DNA of 49,733 nucleotides from Bigelowiella natans CCMP2755 (GCA_000320545.1 ADNK01003503.1:1-49733), one strand, 5' to 3'. Positions 23,386-34,402 are shown, counted from the stretch's first letter. Program-made: numbers and translations. Notes: generated from the sequence alone by a model not told the origin.

Positions 23386-25861
23386 GGAAGCGAAGACTCA
23401 CCATCCAGATCCCAAGCGCACGGTTGCTGTGGACAAGCCAGAGCGACCAACAAAAGGGAGGCGGTTCTCAAAGCATGTGCGCCGTCTTGTTGGTTTGTTC
23501 ACTTATTGTTTGGAACACACGAAAGGCTTCTGGCAAATCGCTGCGCCGATGAAGGATTTGCTCATGCAAGGAGCGGCACAAGCATGGACAGCGAAGCATG
23601 GTGAAGCTTTGGACACATTGAAAGGCATGCCAAAGAAGGCGGTGTTGTGTGCACCTGATCGTGAAGCTGCACCTGCAAGCCAGCCACTTGTTCTTGACAC
23701 TGACGCGTCTGATGTGGCTGGAGGTGCCACGCTTTCCCAGGTTGTTGGTGGGAGCGAACGCCTGCTGGCTTGTTGCTCGTTTGCGTGGAAGACAAACGAG
23801 AGGAGCTGGCACGTTGCACGAAAGGAGCTTGCGGCTGGAGCGAAGGGGCTTCACCGGTTCCAGCACATTGCTGAAGGCTGTCCGATTTCAATTCGCATGG
23901 ATGCGAAAACGGCGCGGCATTTCGCGCTGCACGGAGTGGACAAAGTGCAGCTGCCGCATGCAAGATTGAGCGCGGCACACTCTGGATGTCCGTTGGTGGA
24001 CATCCAACATGGAAAGGGGGAAAAGCACACCAATGTGGACCCTTTCTCGCGGCCGGATGCTGACGAAACTCGCGACGAAAGGAAGTCGCATCGTCAGTCG
24101 CTGGCCTCTCTTTTCCCGCTGCATGCGGAGGCGGCGAAGCAAGAGGAAAAGCTGGTGAAGTCTGAAGCTTCTCTCTCCTCTTGCTTGGCCAACGAGACGA
24201 TGATCGAACTCGAAGTCCCTCATCTCTCTGTTCATTCTGCAGAGTTGCAGCCTTGGGCGTGCTGTGCTGCAGAGGTCCAGGTGTCGACGACGCTGTCCAA
24301 CATCAACTTGGAGCAGCAGCGTCCCGATTTTGAGAAAATCATCGATGCTCTCGAGGACGAGAAGAATGCCAATCATCTTCTCGTTTCCTCCAAACACAAA
24401 ATGGCTTCTGGTGAGCTGTGTCACACGGGCTCCTTCCAAATTGGAGGAGACATCCCGCTGCAACTTTGTGCACCTTCTGGAAAACGACAGGAGGTGCTGC
24501 AGGCGCACCATGTGGACAGTGTGGCGAATCATCGCAATGCAGATGATCTCGCAAGGAAAGTTCTGCGCGGCTGTCACTGGGTTGGAGTCCAGAAAGCCTG
24601 TCGTGGATTTGCAAGGCAGTGCCAGGTCTGCACTCGTGCCAAAACGCGCACGAAACAGGCGCCGTGTCCACAACATGGCGATCGCGAAATTGATGGCACG
24701 ATTGCAGTGGATGCAATCGGCCCTGTCGACGGCGCTGAGCACTGCACGCAGACGCTGTGCGTTGTGGCCATTGGTCACATGCATGCAAGGGCAGTGAAGC
24801 GCACAAGCTCGGCGCGCACGGCGGATTTCATCGTGTCGCATGTGCTGAAACACGGATGCCCAAAGCAGATCATTGTTGACCAAGGGCCGGAAAACGTGGG
24901 CAAAACTGTGCAGCACTCACAAAATCGGCTGCGGCCAAAGTTTGTCAAGATGTCAGCTGAGAATGGCCAGGGGAACTCTGCACTCGAGCGGAAGCATCGA
25001 CCCATTGACAATGGGATCATGGCGATGCTTCTGCAAAGTTTGGAGGACCGGCACAACTGGCATGAACACTTGGAAATGATGACACTTGGTGTGAACACCA
25101 CAATCGATGAGTGTGGTCATTCACCGGCTCACCTCACGTTTGGACATCAGCCAAAGTTCGTGGCTGATGTGGAGAGCAAGTCGGTGGCGGCTCCAGGGAC
25201 CGGGGACCTCGATCAGAGGATCCAAGATCTGGAAAAGATGCGGCTGCTGCGTGCTGCTCTCAAGGAAAATTGTGAATTGGTGAAAAATTTCACGAGAAAC
25301 GAGAAGCTCAATGCTCAAGACGAGTGCAAAGCAGGGGACATGGTGTGGCTTTTCCGCAAGGAAAATCGCAAAGAAAGTGCTGTCACGAAAAAACGTGAAA
25401 TCAAAAAGACTGGCCCTGTGACTGTCGTGGCCAGGAGCAGCAAATCCCATGCCTGTCAAATCATCGACCCGAAGACGGGGCACAACAACAATGCACACGC
25501 GAAACACCTTTCGCCTCGTGGTGCACTTGCCCCGTTGCCAGAAGTGCGCCCGGCAGCTCCAGACATTGAGGACAATTTTGCTGGCGAGGATGATGAGGAT
25601 GCTGATGGTTCCTCCAGCTCGTCGGACTCCCAGGGGCCTCCTGGTGACCGGATTTCACGGGATGACGTTGTTCAAGGTGAACGCAATGGGAGACCAACCA
25701 ATGTTGGTCCGTGCATTTCTTGGATTTTGTGTTTTCGCAAACACGTGCCACTGCACAAACAAATTGGTGGCGGTGCAGTTGGTGCAAAAATTTTTTTTCT
25801 TCCCTTTTCTTCTGATTTTCTTTTGGCACGCGTGATCCTGCTCGTGTGTCATCATTGTTGA
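23081..25861 (+). CDS. retrotransposon Pol: RT C-terminal part, RNase H, integrase
   Basis: This frame is +1 relative to the upstream Gag-RT frame. It resumes RT at GLPMGHKNAPQVW (motif B, about 23140) and HFDDFFAIG (catalytic Asp pair, about 23234-23242). RNase H follows from LVLDTDASDVAGG (about 23690) to NVDPFSRPD (about 24050). Integrase has an HHCC finger (His pair from 24506, Cys at 24620 and 24629) and an Asp-Asp-35-Glu triad at codons 24710, 24878 and 24986, which is exactly DD35E spacing. A basic C-terminal segment (GDMVWLFRKENRKE) precedes an acidic-serine tail. The first in-frame start is not a convincing initiator, so the protein must come from frameshifting or the element is a single-indel mutant. 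An indel or assembly error is more likely because the break falls inside the RT palm. Confidence 0.88.
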   Translation: MRKWCSHLLLCSRRLHLASDGLPMGHKNAPQVWVEEMATRFLVGTPNAVVHFDDFFAIGQSPMQALAGFAKFVQQCEKCNNHQSAAKLHTFPKRLAAVGLIEEAKTHHPDPKRTVAVDKPERPTKGRRFSKHVRRLVGLFTYCLEHTKGFWQIAAPMKDLLMQGAAQAWTAKHGEALDTLKGMPKKAVLCAPDREAAPASQPLVLDTDASDVAGGATLSQVVGGSERLLACCSFAWKTNERSWHVARKELAAGAKGLHRFQHIAEGCPISIRMDAKTARHFALHGVDKVQLPHARLSAAHSGCPLVDIQHGKGEKHTNVDPFSRPDADETRDERKSHRQSLASLFPLHAEAAKQEEKLVKSEASLSSCLANETMIELEVPHLSVHSAELQPWACCAAEVQVSTTLSNINLEQQRPDFEKIIDALEDEKNANHLLVSSKHKMASGELCHTGSFQIGGDIPLQLCAPSGKRQEVLQAHHVDSVANHRNADDLARKVLRGCHWVGVQKACRGFARQCQVCTRAKTRTKQAPCPQHGDREIDGTIAVDAIGPVDGAEHCTQTLCVVAIGHMHARAVKRTSSARTADFIVSHVLKHGCPKQIIVDQGPENVGKTVQHSQNRLRPKFVKMSAENGQGNSALERKHRPIDNGIMAMLLQSLEDRHNWHEHLEMMTLGVNTTIDECGHSPAHLTFGHQPKFVADVESKSVAAPGTGDLDQRIQDLEKMRLLRAALKENCELVKNFTRNEKLNAQDECKAGDMVWLFRKENRKESAVTKKREIKKTGPVTVVARSSKSHACQIIDPKTGHNNNAHAKHLSPRGALAPLPEVRPAAPDIEDNFAGEDDEDADGSSSSSDSQGPPGDRISRDDVVQGERNGRPTNVGPCISWILCFRKHVPLHKQIGGGAVGAKIFFLPFSSDFLLARVILLVCHHC

Positions 25862-25872
25862 GTCAGGGGTGC

Positions 25873-25894
25873 AAAAAATGGGGGGGGGGGGCAG
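25873..25894 (+). other. polypurine tract
   Basis: AAAAAATGGGGGGGGGGGC-type purine run ending directly at the 3' LTR, the expected plus-strand DNA primer. The G run is a possible length-error site in sequencing. Confidence 0.8.
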
Positions 25895-26506
25895 TGTGGT
25901 CAGTTTGCGACCACCAAATGCATGCAAGCGCGCATGCACATGCACGAGTGCAAATGGTGGTGCACGTTGTGCTTTGTTGTGTCCAACACTTTCATGTGAG
26001 CATGTTCATGTGGGTTCAGGCCATTGTGCCTGCATCTTGGTTGGCCACATGGGGGCATGTGACGTGAGTTGCATGCCCAGAAACATTGTTGTGGGAGGGG
26101 GCGTGCACATCCTGAAACACCCTTCTCGGTCATTTCCCCAACCGTGGATGTTTCCAGGAGCACCCTCGGTGTTTTGCTTGCGACAAGGAGTCGGCCCACG
26201 CATTGCAACATTGTGGGGGAAAATGGCCTGCATTTTCCCCAATGTTTCAGGCAACTGCTGCTGCGCAGCACGTTGCTGCTGGGGACGCTGTGTGCCCAGC
26301 ACGTGATGTGCATTGGCGCGCAACGCGCTGGTTTGGCATGCTCCAAAAGACCCGCAAGCAAGCGGTGAGCTTTCTCCTTTGGCAGCATGCTCATGCATGC
26401 TCACATCGTGTCACCTGTTCAACAGGGTTTTGGTTTTGTGGATTCAAAGCATTGTCAAAGCACACATTGCACAGTTGTGTTGTTGGCGCTGCGCAATGCA
26501 ACTGCA
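25895..26506 (+). repeat. 3' LTR
   Basis: 612 bp, gap-free partner of 19627-20238, TG...CA ends. Some sites keep CpG where the 5' copy has TpG (for example GCACGAG versus GCATGAG). Confidence 0.95.
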
Positions 26507-26511
26507 ACCAC
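26507..26511. repeat. right target-site duplication ACCAC
   Basis: Identical to 19622-19626. Confidence 0.9.
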
Positions 26512-26999
26512 AATCTGCACCAGTGCAATGCATGTCCAGATGTCGTGGTCACATCACGGTGCTCACATGCTGGCATGCTAGCTCTCTGGCTCCAGAGCTG
26601 ACCAGCCAACTGCAGCGTGCTGGCATGCTCTGGTGCTGCATGTCCAGATCGCATCCAGAGATGTCTGGGTGTGCCTGCGCTAGCCAGCTAGCTGCGTGCT
26701 GATGTGACCTAGTTGGCTAGCTAGGACGGCATCACAGCATGCTGGCATGTCTGGATGTGTTGTCCATGTCTAGATGTGCACAAACAATTCCAGATTTGCA
26801 TGCCCACCTCTGGACCTAGCCACAGCTAGGTGGTGCCAGCTCCAGAGCTAGCTAGATGTGTCTTCGTCCTCCTCCAGCTGCTGTGAACACTCTGGACCTG
26901 TCAACTCAGGAACAACTCTGGAACTCCGGAACCATCCACAGCTCCAGAGCTGTCTAGCTGCGTGTGCCAGTTGTGCCCCAGCTGCCAGTCCAGCATTGA

Positions 27000-28110
27000 A
27001 CATTGAACATTGAACATTGAAAAAAACATTGATCAAAACTGCGTGCGCCAGAACCACATGGGAGACAGGCATGCTGGCATGTGCACGCAGCAGAGCCTCA
27101 ACAAACATCATTGCAAGGACTTGTCATCATCCTGTTGAAGGTGAGTCATCCGGGAGTGAAGGCAAACAGCCGTCAATTGTCAGGTCATGGGAGCAGTCAG
27201 AATGTGTCCAAACTCTGACAGCTCAGAGTCAGGAAGGAAAAACTAGCTAGCTAGGAGCGCCCAACGGGGAGAAACCAGACTGGCGATCAGACAGCAGCGA
27301 AATCATCGAGAAGAACAATGGTTCGACGGAAAGCCCTGTCGATTTCTTTGTCAGTGGAAGTGTCACAGAAGAAACACCAGACGTGGTCTAGCAGTGTGCG
27401 TGTGTTGGCCAACTAGCCAAGCTCCAGAGCTAGAGAGCTCCAGAGCTGATCAAAGACCAGCAATGCCAGAATGCACGCACCGACGCGAAAGAACCGTGAG
27501 ACCGTGAGCATCAATGATTCAACCAATGCACCTAGCTAGCTAGCTAGCCAGGCTGTCAGGCCAACTCTGCTGGTCCAGAACTAGCTAGATGGCCAATTCC
27601 ATGGTCTTCTGACCGTCACCGGATCTTTGCTGACAAATTGAAGTCGCCTCTGGTGCCGATCGTCCATCATCATGATTCATGGCATGTGCGTGTCGTCAAA
27701 GAAGCACGGTGAGCACAGATCAATGAACAATGAACAATGAACAATGAACAAAGCGTTGATCAAAAACTGCATGCGCCAGAACCACATGGGAGACAGGCAT
27801 TTGCACGCAGCAGAGCCTCAACAACACTCGTGGCAAGGCTGGATCCAAAATGAATTTCACAGATGATTTCCTTCGGATCGTTTCAGTCAATGAACAATGA
27901 ACAATGATGATGAACTGCATTTCCAAAAATTCTGAAAATGTTGCGAGACATTTGCAGTCACACTCACAAAAATGAAGACAATGAACAATGAACAATGAAC
28001 AAAGCGTTGATCAAATCTGCATGCGCCAGAACCACACGGGAGACAGGCGTTTGCACGCAGCAGAGCCTCAACAACACTCGTTGCAAGGACTTGTCAGCAC
28101 CCTGTTGGTG
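27000..28110 (+). repeat. three copies of a ~110-bp unit, each led by a TGAACAAT-type minisatellite
   Basis: Copies at about 27000-27137, 27720-27843 and 27979-28108. Each begins with short tandem runs (ATTGAAC or CAATGAA), then GTTGATCAAA, GCGCCAGAACCACA, GGGAGACAGGC and CACGCAGCAGAGCCTCAACA. A lone TGAACAAT run also lies near 27890. Spacing between copies differs (about 720 and 260 bp), so this is a dispersed module and not a simple tandem array. Confidence 0.85.
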
Positions 28111-28370
28111 ATGAGACACAAAAACCAGCTAACAAGCCATCAGAGGCTCCAAAAAAGCCGCGTGAAGGGATGAAGTTGCCATGGCTACCCATCTGAAGCG
28201 CCGGAGCCGGAACAAGGGATGAAGTTGCCATGGATGCTGTTTGTTGGTGCCGTTGAAATGTGAGTGGATTGCAACTGAAACTGGCAATTGGAGTGGCGAA
28301 CAGCAGCAAAATTGTCAAGCAGGACAATGGTTCTACGGAAAGCCCTGTCAATTTCTTTGTCAGTCGAAGG
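27314..28370 (+). repeat. pair of ~47-bp repeats and a close GATGAAGTTGCCATGG pair
   Basis: 27314-27360 and 28324-28370 share ACGGAAAGCCCTGTC and ATTTCTTTGTCAGT with a few changes. GGGATGAAGTTGCCATGG occurs at 28167-28184 and again at about 28216-28233. Together with the ~110-bp units this suggests that a ~1-kb segment was duplicated and then diverged. Confidence 0.75.
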
Positions 28371-28480
28371 GACACCAGATCTGGCCCCCAAAGCAAGGCA
28401 GAACTGACAATTCCCTTTTTTCTTCACAGAAACGCTTCTCAGTAGGTCTAGGTTGGGATGAAACTGTCAAAAGTAGATGA

Positions 28481-29052
28481 TGTCCTTGTTCAACACGCAG
28501 AACAATTTTTATTTGCGACATGATTTTGATTAAGACATCCGAATGTCTAAAAAGAAGCACAGAATCTGTGATGGAAAGTGGATAAAGATGTTCTTCTGTG
28601 TGTTTAAGTAAAATCCCATGGAATATGTTAAGATTACCCATTTGACCTCACTAATTTCAGACTAAATGACAGAAGACATCACATTCCAAGATGTTCTAAT
28701 TAAGACACAATATGTCTATAGGTAAAATGAAACAAATTCAAATTTACATGAATTTTTGCATTCGATGAAAAATAATATTTATAAAGGTGGCCATTTCCAA
28801 CATCTGATAGATTTGAGATATCTCCTGTAGTTTTGAGAGAAGCTTGTTATACACTATACGTTCTTATCACATTAAAGACAATCTCGAAAGAGGAATTTTT
28901 GAAGAAATAGATACTTCATCGAAGACGAGTTTCATAGATGTGATCTTATGGATGAAAATTCAGCTTAAGGCTGAATAATTCCTATATTAAATGTCACTCA
29001 GGGTTTTCTTACCCCTCCTTCCTATAATCTAGATCGGGATTTTAACACGTAT
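28481..29052. other. AT-rich spacer upstream of the kinesin gene
   Basis: Composition returns to host type. No gene or repeat was recognised. It should hold the kinesin promoter and 5' UTR. Confidence 0.5.
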
Positions 29053-32000
29053 ATGAGTAACAATAGGGGTAAGAGAGCCATAACTCACACAAATAGCCGC
29101 AATGTAAGTAGAATTCCTCGAGCTACCAAGGAAAGAAATAGTCGATCGAATAATTCCAGCACCATCTCGAACGCTGCGAACCCGGCCTCTCGCGCATCGC
29201 GTCGTTCCGGACGAAGTGGAAGGAAAAGACGTCTTCAATCTGAAACAAAGGCTCAAGGGTCCTCATCTGCGAACGCTGTATCAAAATCGCAGAGTAGCAG
29301 TAGCAATGCGGATGCGAATGATGATGATGGGCACATCTTTGTTGCTGTTCGTCCTCGCCCGCTCACTACCCAGGAGCTAGCCAAAGGGAGCTGGACGTGT
29401 GTGGAAGTACGGGGAAAGAAAGTTGTACTTCAAGACCCTAAAGATGCTACCTCAAAGGATCCACTTCATAGAACACGTGCTACAAATTTCTCCCTGGATG
29501 CAGTTTTTACTGCGGAGGCGGACCAAAAGAAAGTGTTCGACGCAACTTCGAAAAGGATCATAGGAAGCATCCTTAACGGAAAGAATGGAACTATATTTGC
29601 CTATGGGGCCACAGGTTCAGGAAAGACATACACTATGACAGGGACTGCGAAGAATCCAGGGCTGATCCCTAAAATAGTGTCAAGTCTCCTAAAGAGGCTA
29701 GAGCATGATCAACTTCCCTTTCGAATAAAAGTTTCTTATATCGAAATTTACAATGAAACTATGCGAGATCTTTTAACTGATCCAGACGGAAGACAACGAC
29801 CGGTTGCTTTGCGTGAGCATCCATCTAAAGGGGTAATGATAATGGGGTGCCAAGCACGAGAAGTACAAACAGAGCATGAAGTAGATGCAGTCATAAAAGA
29901 AGGCGATTGTAATCGTGCCACAGATAGCCATAGTCTGAATAAGACATCTAGTAGAAGCCATGCCATCTTCCAGATGAAAATCTTGGTAGGAAATAAGAGA
30001 GTACCGATAAAACTCTCTCTCATAGATCTAGCAGGAAGCGAAAGAGCCAAAAAAACAAAGACGGATAAGAAGATGCTTAATGAGGGAGCCAATATCAATA
30101 AATCTCTCCTTACTCTAGCCAAGTGTATAACAGCTCTTGGAATGAAATCCAAAAAGGGTCTTTTCATACCCTATCGTGATAGCAAACTAACACGAGTACT
30201 GAAGGATTCTCTTTGCGGTGACTGCTCAACCTCAATGATAGCTTGTATATCTTCTTCTTCGTGTCAGGTAGTAACAATAGTGCTCACTATCATGCAGATA
30301 AACATGAAACTGACGATACCAAAAAACAAATACTGAATATAAGTATCATATTTTCAGCATGCATGTAATAGTTATCCATCTCCTTTGTTGACATTTTCAA
30401 AATCTAAACAGTTTGACGAGACAAGAGAAACTTTGACGTACGCACATCGAGCTAGAAATGTAAAAATAAAACCTTTGGAGCAAACTCGAGTTAAGATACA
30501 TCGAGAAGAGTATAACAAAATGGTGGGAGAGATGAAAGAAGAGTTGGGTAGGTTAAGGAGTACAATTGGTTATAGCGACATGAATAAGCAATTAATTGAG
30601 ATTGAAAGAAGTGGGTCAGATACAAAAGACTCACCAGCTTCAGGGATAAAGGGAAATCCTGTAAATTGTAATAAGGAAGCAGCACAGAAACTTGCAGATG
30701 AACTTGTTCAAAATTTTCAAGATCGCATTCAAGCACGACAGAGTATGTTGGAGCTGAGAGAACAATCAGCCTCAAACATGACTCAAGTAAGTGATTTACA
30801 GCATCAGCTGGGAGAAATGGCAAGAAGGTTGCCTACGGATTCTAAAGCAAAAATTAAAACTGTTTATAAAATGAGAAAGCAAAAAATAAGAGACATAACT
30901 AAGATGTTGCGGAAGCTTGGGGAGGGGGAAAATACCAACACTAAGATGTACAATGAAATGAAGGAAGAGCTCCAAAAACTTGAAAGTCAGGGCCATATGT
31001 TAATGGAAAAAGCTGCTAGGTCAAAATGGTCAAAGGAGGGTAAACATGTGTTACGTTCAACGATAGAGAGGTGCATGATGGAACTGAAGAATGCTGAACA
31101 TGAACTCCATGCGCGATTTCTAATGAGCAAACTCACATCCCAGGAGTCGGCCATAAAATCGCAACAACAGCTCCTGAAAAAACACAATATATCCTTTGTA
31201 CCTCTAGATGAAAGAATGAAGATTTACAATGATTTGCACAAGGAGTTCAGATTTGGTAGTAAGGCACCAAAGCTAGAATTTGGTGCACATAATGCTGAAA
31301 TGAAGAAGAAAGTAAAGATGCAGAAGAGAAGTGGAGAAGGTCGACAGCTGTTACAAAATGTATCCCAGACTAAGAAATCCTCCTCAAAAGCCAATACGAC
31401 CAAATCAACACACTTCGATAAGGCGAAGCTCTCTGCAGCAACTGCAGCAGCAGCATCCCGACGCAACAGACGCCGTGTGCTAAAAACAGCAAAATCAACA
31501 CCTTCAATGCGTATCAATAGCAAAATTAGGTTTGATCTCAAGTCGAACAACGCACAAAGGAAGAACCGAAACCATCTAAAAAATTATAGGAGATCCCAGC
31601 AGAAGAGCATAAGTAGGAGAATGTCTCGATGGGCAAGAAGGGCACCAAGTGTAAGCGGGGTAAGAAAAACAGCTCCAGCTGTTGGAAGAAGAAGAGGATA
31701 CTACAAGGCTCGATCCACGGTAGCTCGGAAAGACAGTAGAAATAATAGAACTGGTGTTAGTGTTATCAAAAATAGCAGCTTTGCCGCAGCAGCTGCTCGG
31801 GCTCCTCCAGGTAAGATTGACTCTATCGGCAAGGTAAAAAGTCATCTAGGATTCAGCAATCGCCCATCTCCATCTCTTCTGAATAGTAACTTGAAAGAAG
31901 CACAGTCTTCGCCATCTTTTTCGACCGGATATGCTGGTTTGGCCCTGAAGCAAAAACAGCAACGAAAGTCACGGCGAGCTCGTTCCAGAATTTTGCAGAG

Positions 32001-32130
32001 ATTAAATAATCGCAGGAAATCCGAAACACCATCACAAAGTCCACACGTCAGTTCGCTACAAAGAAATACTGTGAAGCCAAAATCCTATGCAGCCTATGCA
32101 GCAAATAAAGGGTACCCAGACGCAAGATAA
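29053..32130 (+). CDS. kinesin motor protein, kinesin-8-like, two exons
   Basis: A predicted 977-aa plus-strand kinesin. Exons 29053-30267 and 30412-32130 are joined in phase 0 (CAG then GTAGTA; AAACAG then TTTGAC). Residues 1-93 are a basic, serine-rich leader. The N-terminal motor runs from about residue 94 (IFVAVRPRPL). It has the P-loop GATGSGKT at 185-192, VSYIEIYNETMRDLLTD, switch I with SSRSH near 299-303, switch II DLAGSE at 325-330, INKSLLTLAKCITALG, IPYRDSKLTRVLKDSL, and FDETRETLTYAHRARNVK across the intron. The VVLQDP block, the NPGLIPK stretch and YNETMRDLL fit kinesin-8 (KIF18/Kip3) best, a family that walks to and shortens microtubule plus ends. A Lys/Glu-rich neck and coiled-coil region follow, then a strongly basic Arg/Lys/Ser tail that could bind microtubules. 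The class is inferred from motifs and not from a tree. The ATG is the first in frame. Confidence 0.93.
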
Positions 32131-33187
32131 GCAGTTGTGTGTTGATTCAGTTGTTATCACTAACAAAATTGGCGATGTTATTACTACTTGCATCTGATCG
32201 GGCAGCGCTGATGGATACACGGATGTAATAATGAACGCGCGTCTCAAATTCTTCATTTCGATGTGTGTGTGTGTGTGTGTGTGTGGATTTGCGCGTCTAG
32301 TCGTGCGTCGGCAGCATCTCTAGATCTGTGCATGCAGCGCTAGATAGCGTAGCAGTATCGATTGGTGCAAATCCCGCGACACGATGCGCACGCACTACTG
32401 TATACTACTAGTCTAGCTAGACAATGTTTGGCGGTGGCACATGCACACATGCAGTTATGCGATAGTCACAAAATATGCATGCACGTGCGTGGCATGAATG
32501 ATTGCACAATGCTAGACATGCACTATACAGCGCTTGAGTCTGGCTAGACTGGCGGAGTGTGCGACTGAATGGGAGGATGAACAACTTTGATTCAAATATG
32601 TATGGCCATGTGCTTGCTGCAGCACAATTGCCAAGCTAGGAATGAGCAAAGCCAGCAAGCATGAAGCGGATGTAAATGCGTCTTTCGCTGATCTCCTCGA
32701 TCAATCTAGACATCAAAATGGTCAGGCTGAATTGAGCACAAACATGCGTCCATAGACATGCTAGCATGCTAGCATGTGCAGCCTAGATGTGATCAACGTA
32801 CACAATGATTCTCAGTGTTGTGGACATGCTTGCGCACATGCTGTCTAGCTGGTAACTACAATGTGTCATCTAGTCATATTTGCGCGTGCATGCCAGGGAT
32901 TGTTCCAAGGGTGCAAATATGGGTGTAAGCTTGCAACCTTAAGCGCTGACATTTGCACCTTCGCGAGAACAATTTTTTGCATTTTGCTTTGATTTTTTTC
33001 ATTTGCTCTTATACCCTGAGTCTCTAATTTTTACACCCTCAAATCTCCGCTAGAATGATCCCTGCTAGCCTAGTGTGCATGCAGCGCGCTAGCTGTGCTA
33101 CAGTGCATCTTCACAATGGATGCCATTACTTGTTTGCAATGCTAGCATGACCAAGATGATTTTTGTATCATGTTTCACTGAACTAAG
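32131..33187. other. second CTAG/CATG-rich patch (about 32285-33125)
   Basis: After a short (TG)n run at about 32262-32284, composition switches to CTAG, GCATGC and CATG-rich DNA like that around the retrotransposon, then fades near 33125. No ORF, terminal repeat or target duplication is visible. It is probably a decayed fragment of the same repeat class. Confidence 0.5.
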
Positions 33188-33404
33188 CCACCCATTCCAA
33201 AGAATAAGGAATTATTGCACAATGAGCGCTTTGCATTACTAGTAGCGGAGACCAACAGATTCAACATTAGCGCTGTAGCCGCTGCATTGCACAGGTAATA
33301 AGGATGACTATTGAACAAATTTAATTGATTAATTACACCCATCTTACAGCAGCTTTCCTGATGTGGCAAGTGTAGTAGATACTCGGTTTATAGTCTTTTA
33401 TTAG
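33188..33404 (+). CDS. candidate spliced 3' gene fragment, unknown function
   Basis: Two pieces, 33188-33294 and 33350-33404, join in phase across a good GT-AG intron (ACAG then GTAATA; CATCTTACAG). The frame reads PPIPKNKELLHNERFALLVA, then TNRFNISAVAAALH, then SFPDVASVVD before a stop. The middle looks vaguely helix-turn-helix-like, but I would not assign a family. No upstream exon is evident and the upstream flank is repeat-like, so this may be a remnant of a mobile element or a chance frame. Confidence 0.3.
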
Positions 33405-33814
33405 TCTTGCCTACAAATACATTTGAAATAGCCACAGTGTTGCCTTGAGCACTTGGAAAGTTATTTGCGAAAGTTATTTGGCGACTAGAAAAGTGTCGGC
33501 ACGAGCGAGAGCGAGAGTGCGTGCGCTGCAGTGATGTGTACGCCACTTCAGCTGTTGCATGTCCAAGTCTTTATCTATCCGTTGACCATGACCATTATAA
33601 TAGTATCTAGTGCTGGTTTCTGCTGGAATATTTCAATACCAGAATCATCGTAATAAATTCTTTATTATTTACAGTTAGTTTACAATTTAGAGATTTACTC
33701 GACCAACCAAACAAAATATTTTATGTTTCTTAGGTGGTTGTGTAGTAAAGCACGGTGGATGAAGAATTGTCAACACGATGACATTACCCTTGTTGATAAT
33801 AACGGTACGAATCT

Positions 33815-34402
33815 TCAAAAGAAGGGTTGTAAAAACAAAAAATAGGCTATAAATGACCTGATTCTCTTTGCTTTCTTTCTTGATGTCGCATTAGAACTTC
33901 CGTCAGTTGTATTATTTCTTATTCTTTTGGTGTTGAAATTGCTCAACCTATCCCTGAGCAGCCTAAAAATAAAAAGGAAATAAATAAATGAAAAGTGATA
34001 TTAGAGGTGTACGAGGACTGAAAGTGCGGTGGTTTTAAATCAGCTTTCAATATAGTGTTAAACTACTGCTGCTGCTACTTATCAATTTAGAATCCCACAT
34101 CAACACTACTACTCATACTAAATAGAAAGGATAAGATTTGATTCTTACGACTCTTGATTAATGATGATGCATTTGTATCTATTATTTCACAACCTGATGT
34201 GTTTCACCAGAGCTTTCTTTTCCTCAATCTTAACGGCTAATCTACAAGATGATAACATTCAGTGAGAATAAGAACATCACACAATCACAACTATTAAAAA
34301 TCAATTATACTTCTGGATACTACTACGACCGACCGACCAAAAATAGCAGGTGGTTTATTGTTATTGTCCTTCTACGCTAAGATCTCATCAGCTTTAAGTA
34401 AA

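Larger units (their letters stand above)
19627..26506 (+). mobile_element. complete LTR retrotransposon, Ty3/Gypsy-type domain order, 6880 bp
   Basis: Two 612-bp direct LTRs bound the element (19627-20238 and 25895-26506). Each starts TG and ends CA, and a 5-bp ACCAC duplication lies on both sides. Internal order is Gag with two CCCH fingers, RT, RNase H, integrase with HHCC and DD35E, then a polypurine tract. RT before RNase H before integrase is the Ty3/Gypsy order. The long frame is broken once, inside RT, near 23100-23140. I found no aspartic protease D-S/T-G motif, envelope, chromodomain or DNA methyltransferase. Base composition and codon use are much GC-richer than the host genes around it. 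Confidence 0.95.
26512..28480. other. repeat island right of the retrotransposon, no intact gene
   Basis: Dense in TCTGGA, TCCAGA, TCTAGA, GCTAGC, GCTGGC and CATG. It holds three copies of a ~110-bp unit and other internal duplications (listed separately). No protein domain was recognised in any frame. It probably represents an older element or satellite-like block into which the LTR element inserted. Confidence 0.6.

Noticed and set aside
20503-25829. Long minus-strand frames under the retrotransposon ORFs (up to 342 codons)
   Set aside because: GC-rich coding DNA often leaves the antisense frame open; the plus strand carries RT, RNase H and integrase motifs.
20119-25861. Search for a cytosine methyltransferase, chromodomain or aspartic protease in the element
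   Set aside because: Some protist retrotransposons carry methyltransferases, which would have fitted the TG/CA pattern, but no such motif, chromodomain, or D-S/T-G protease was found here.
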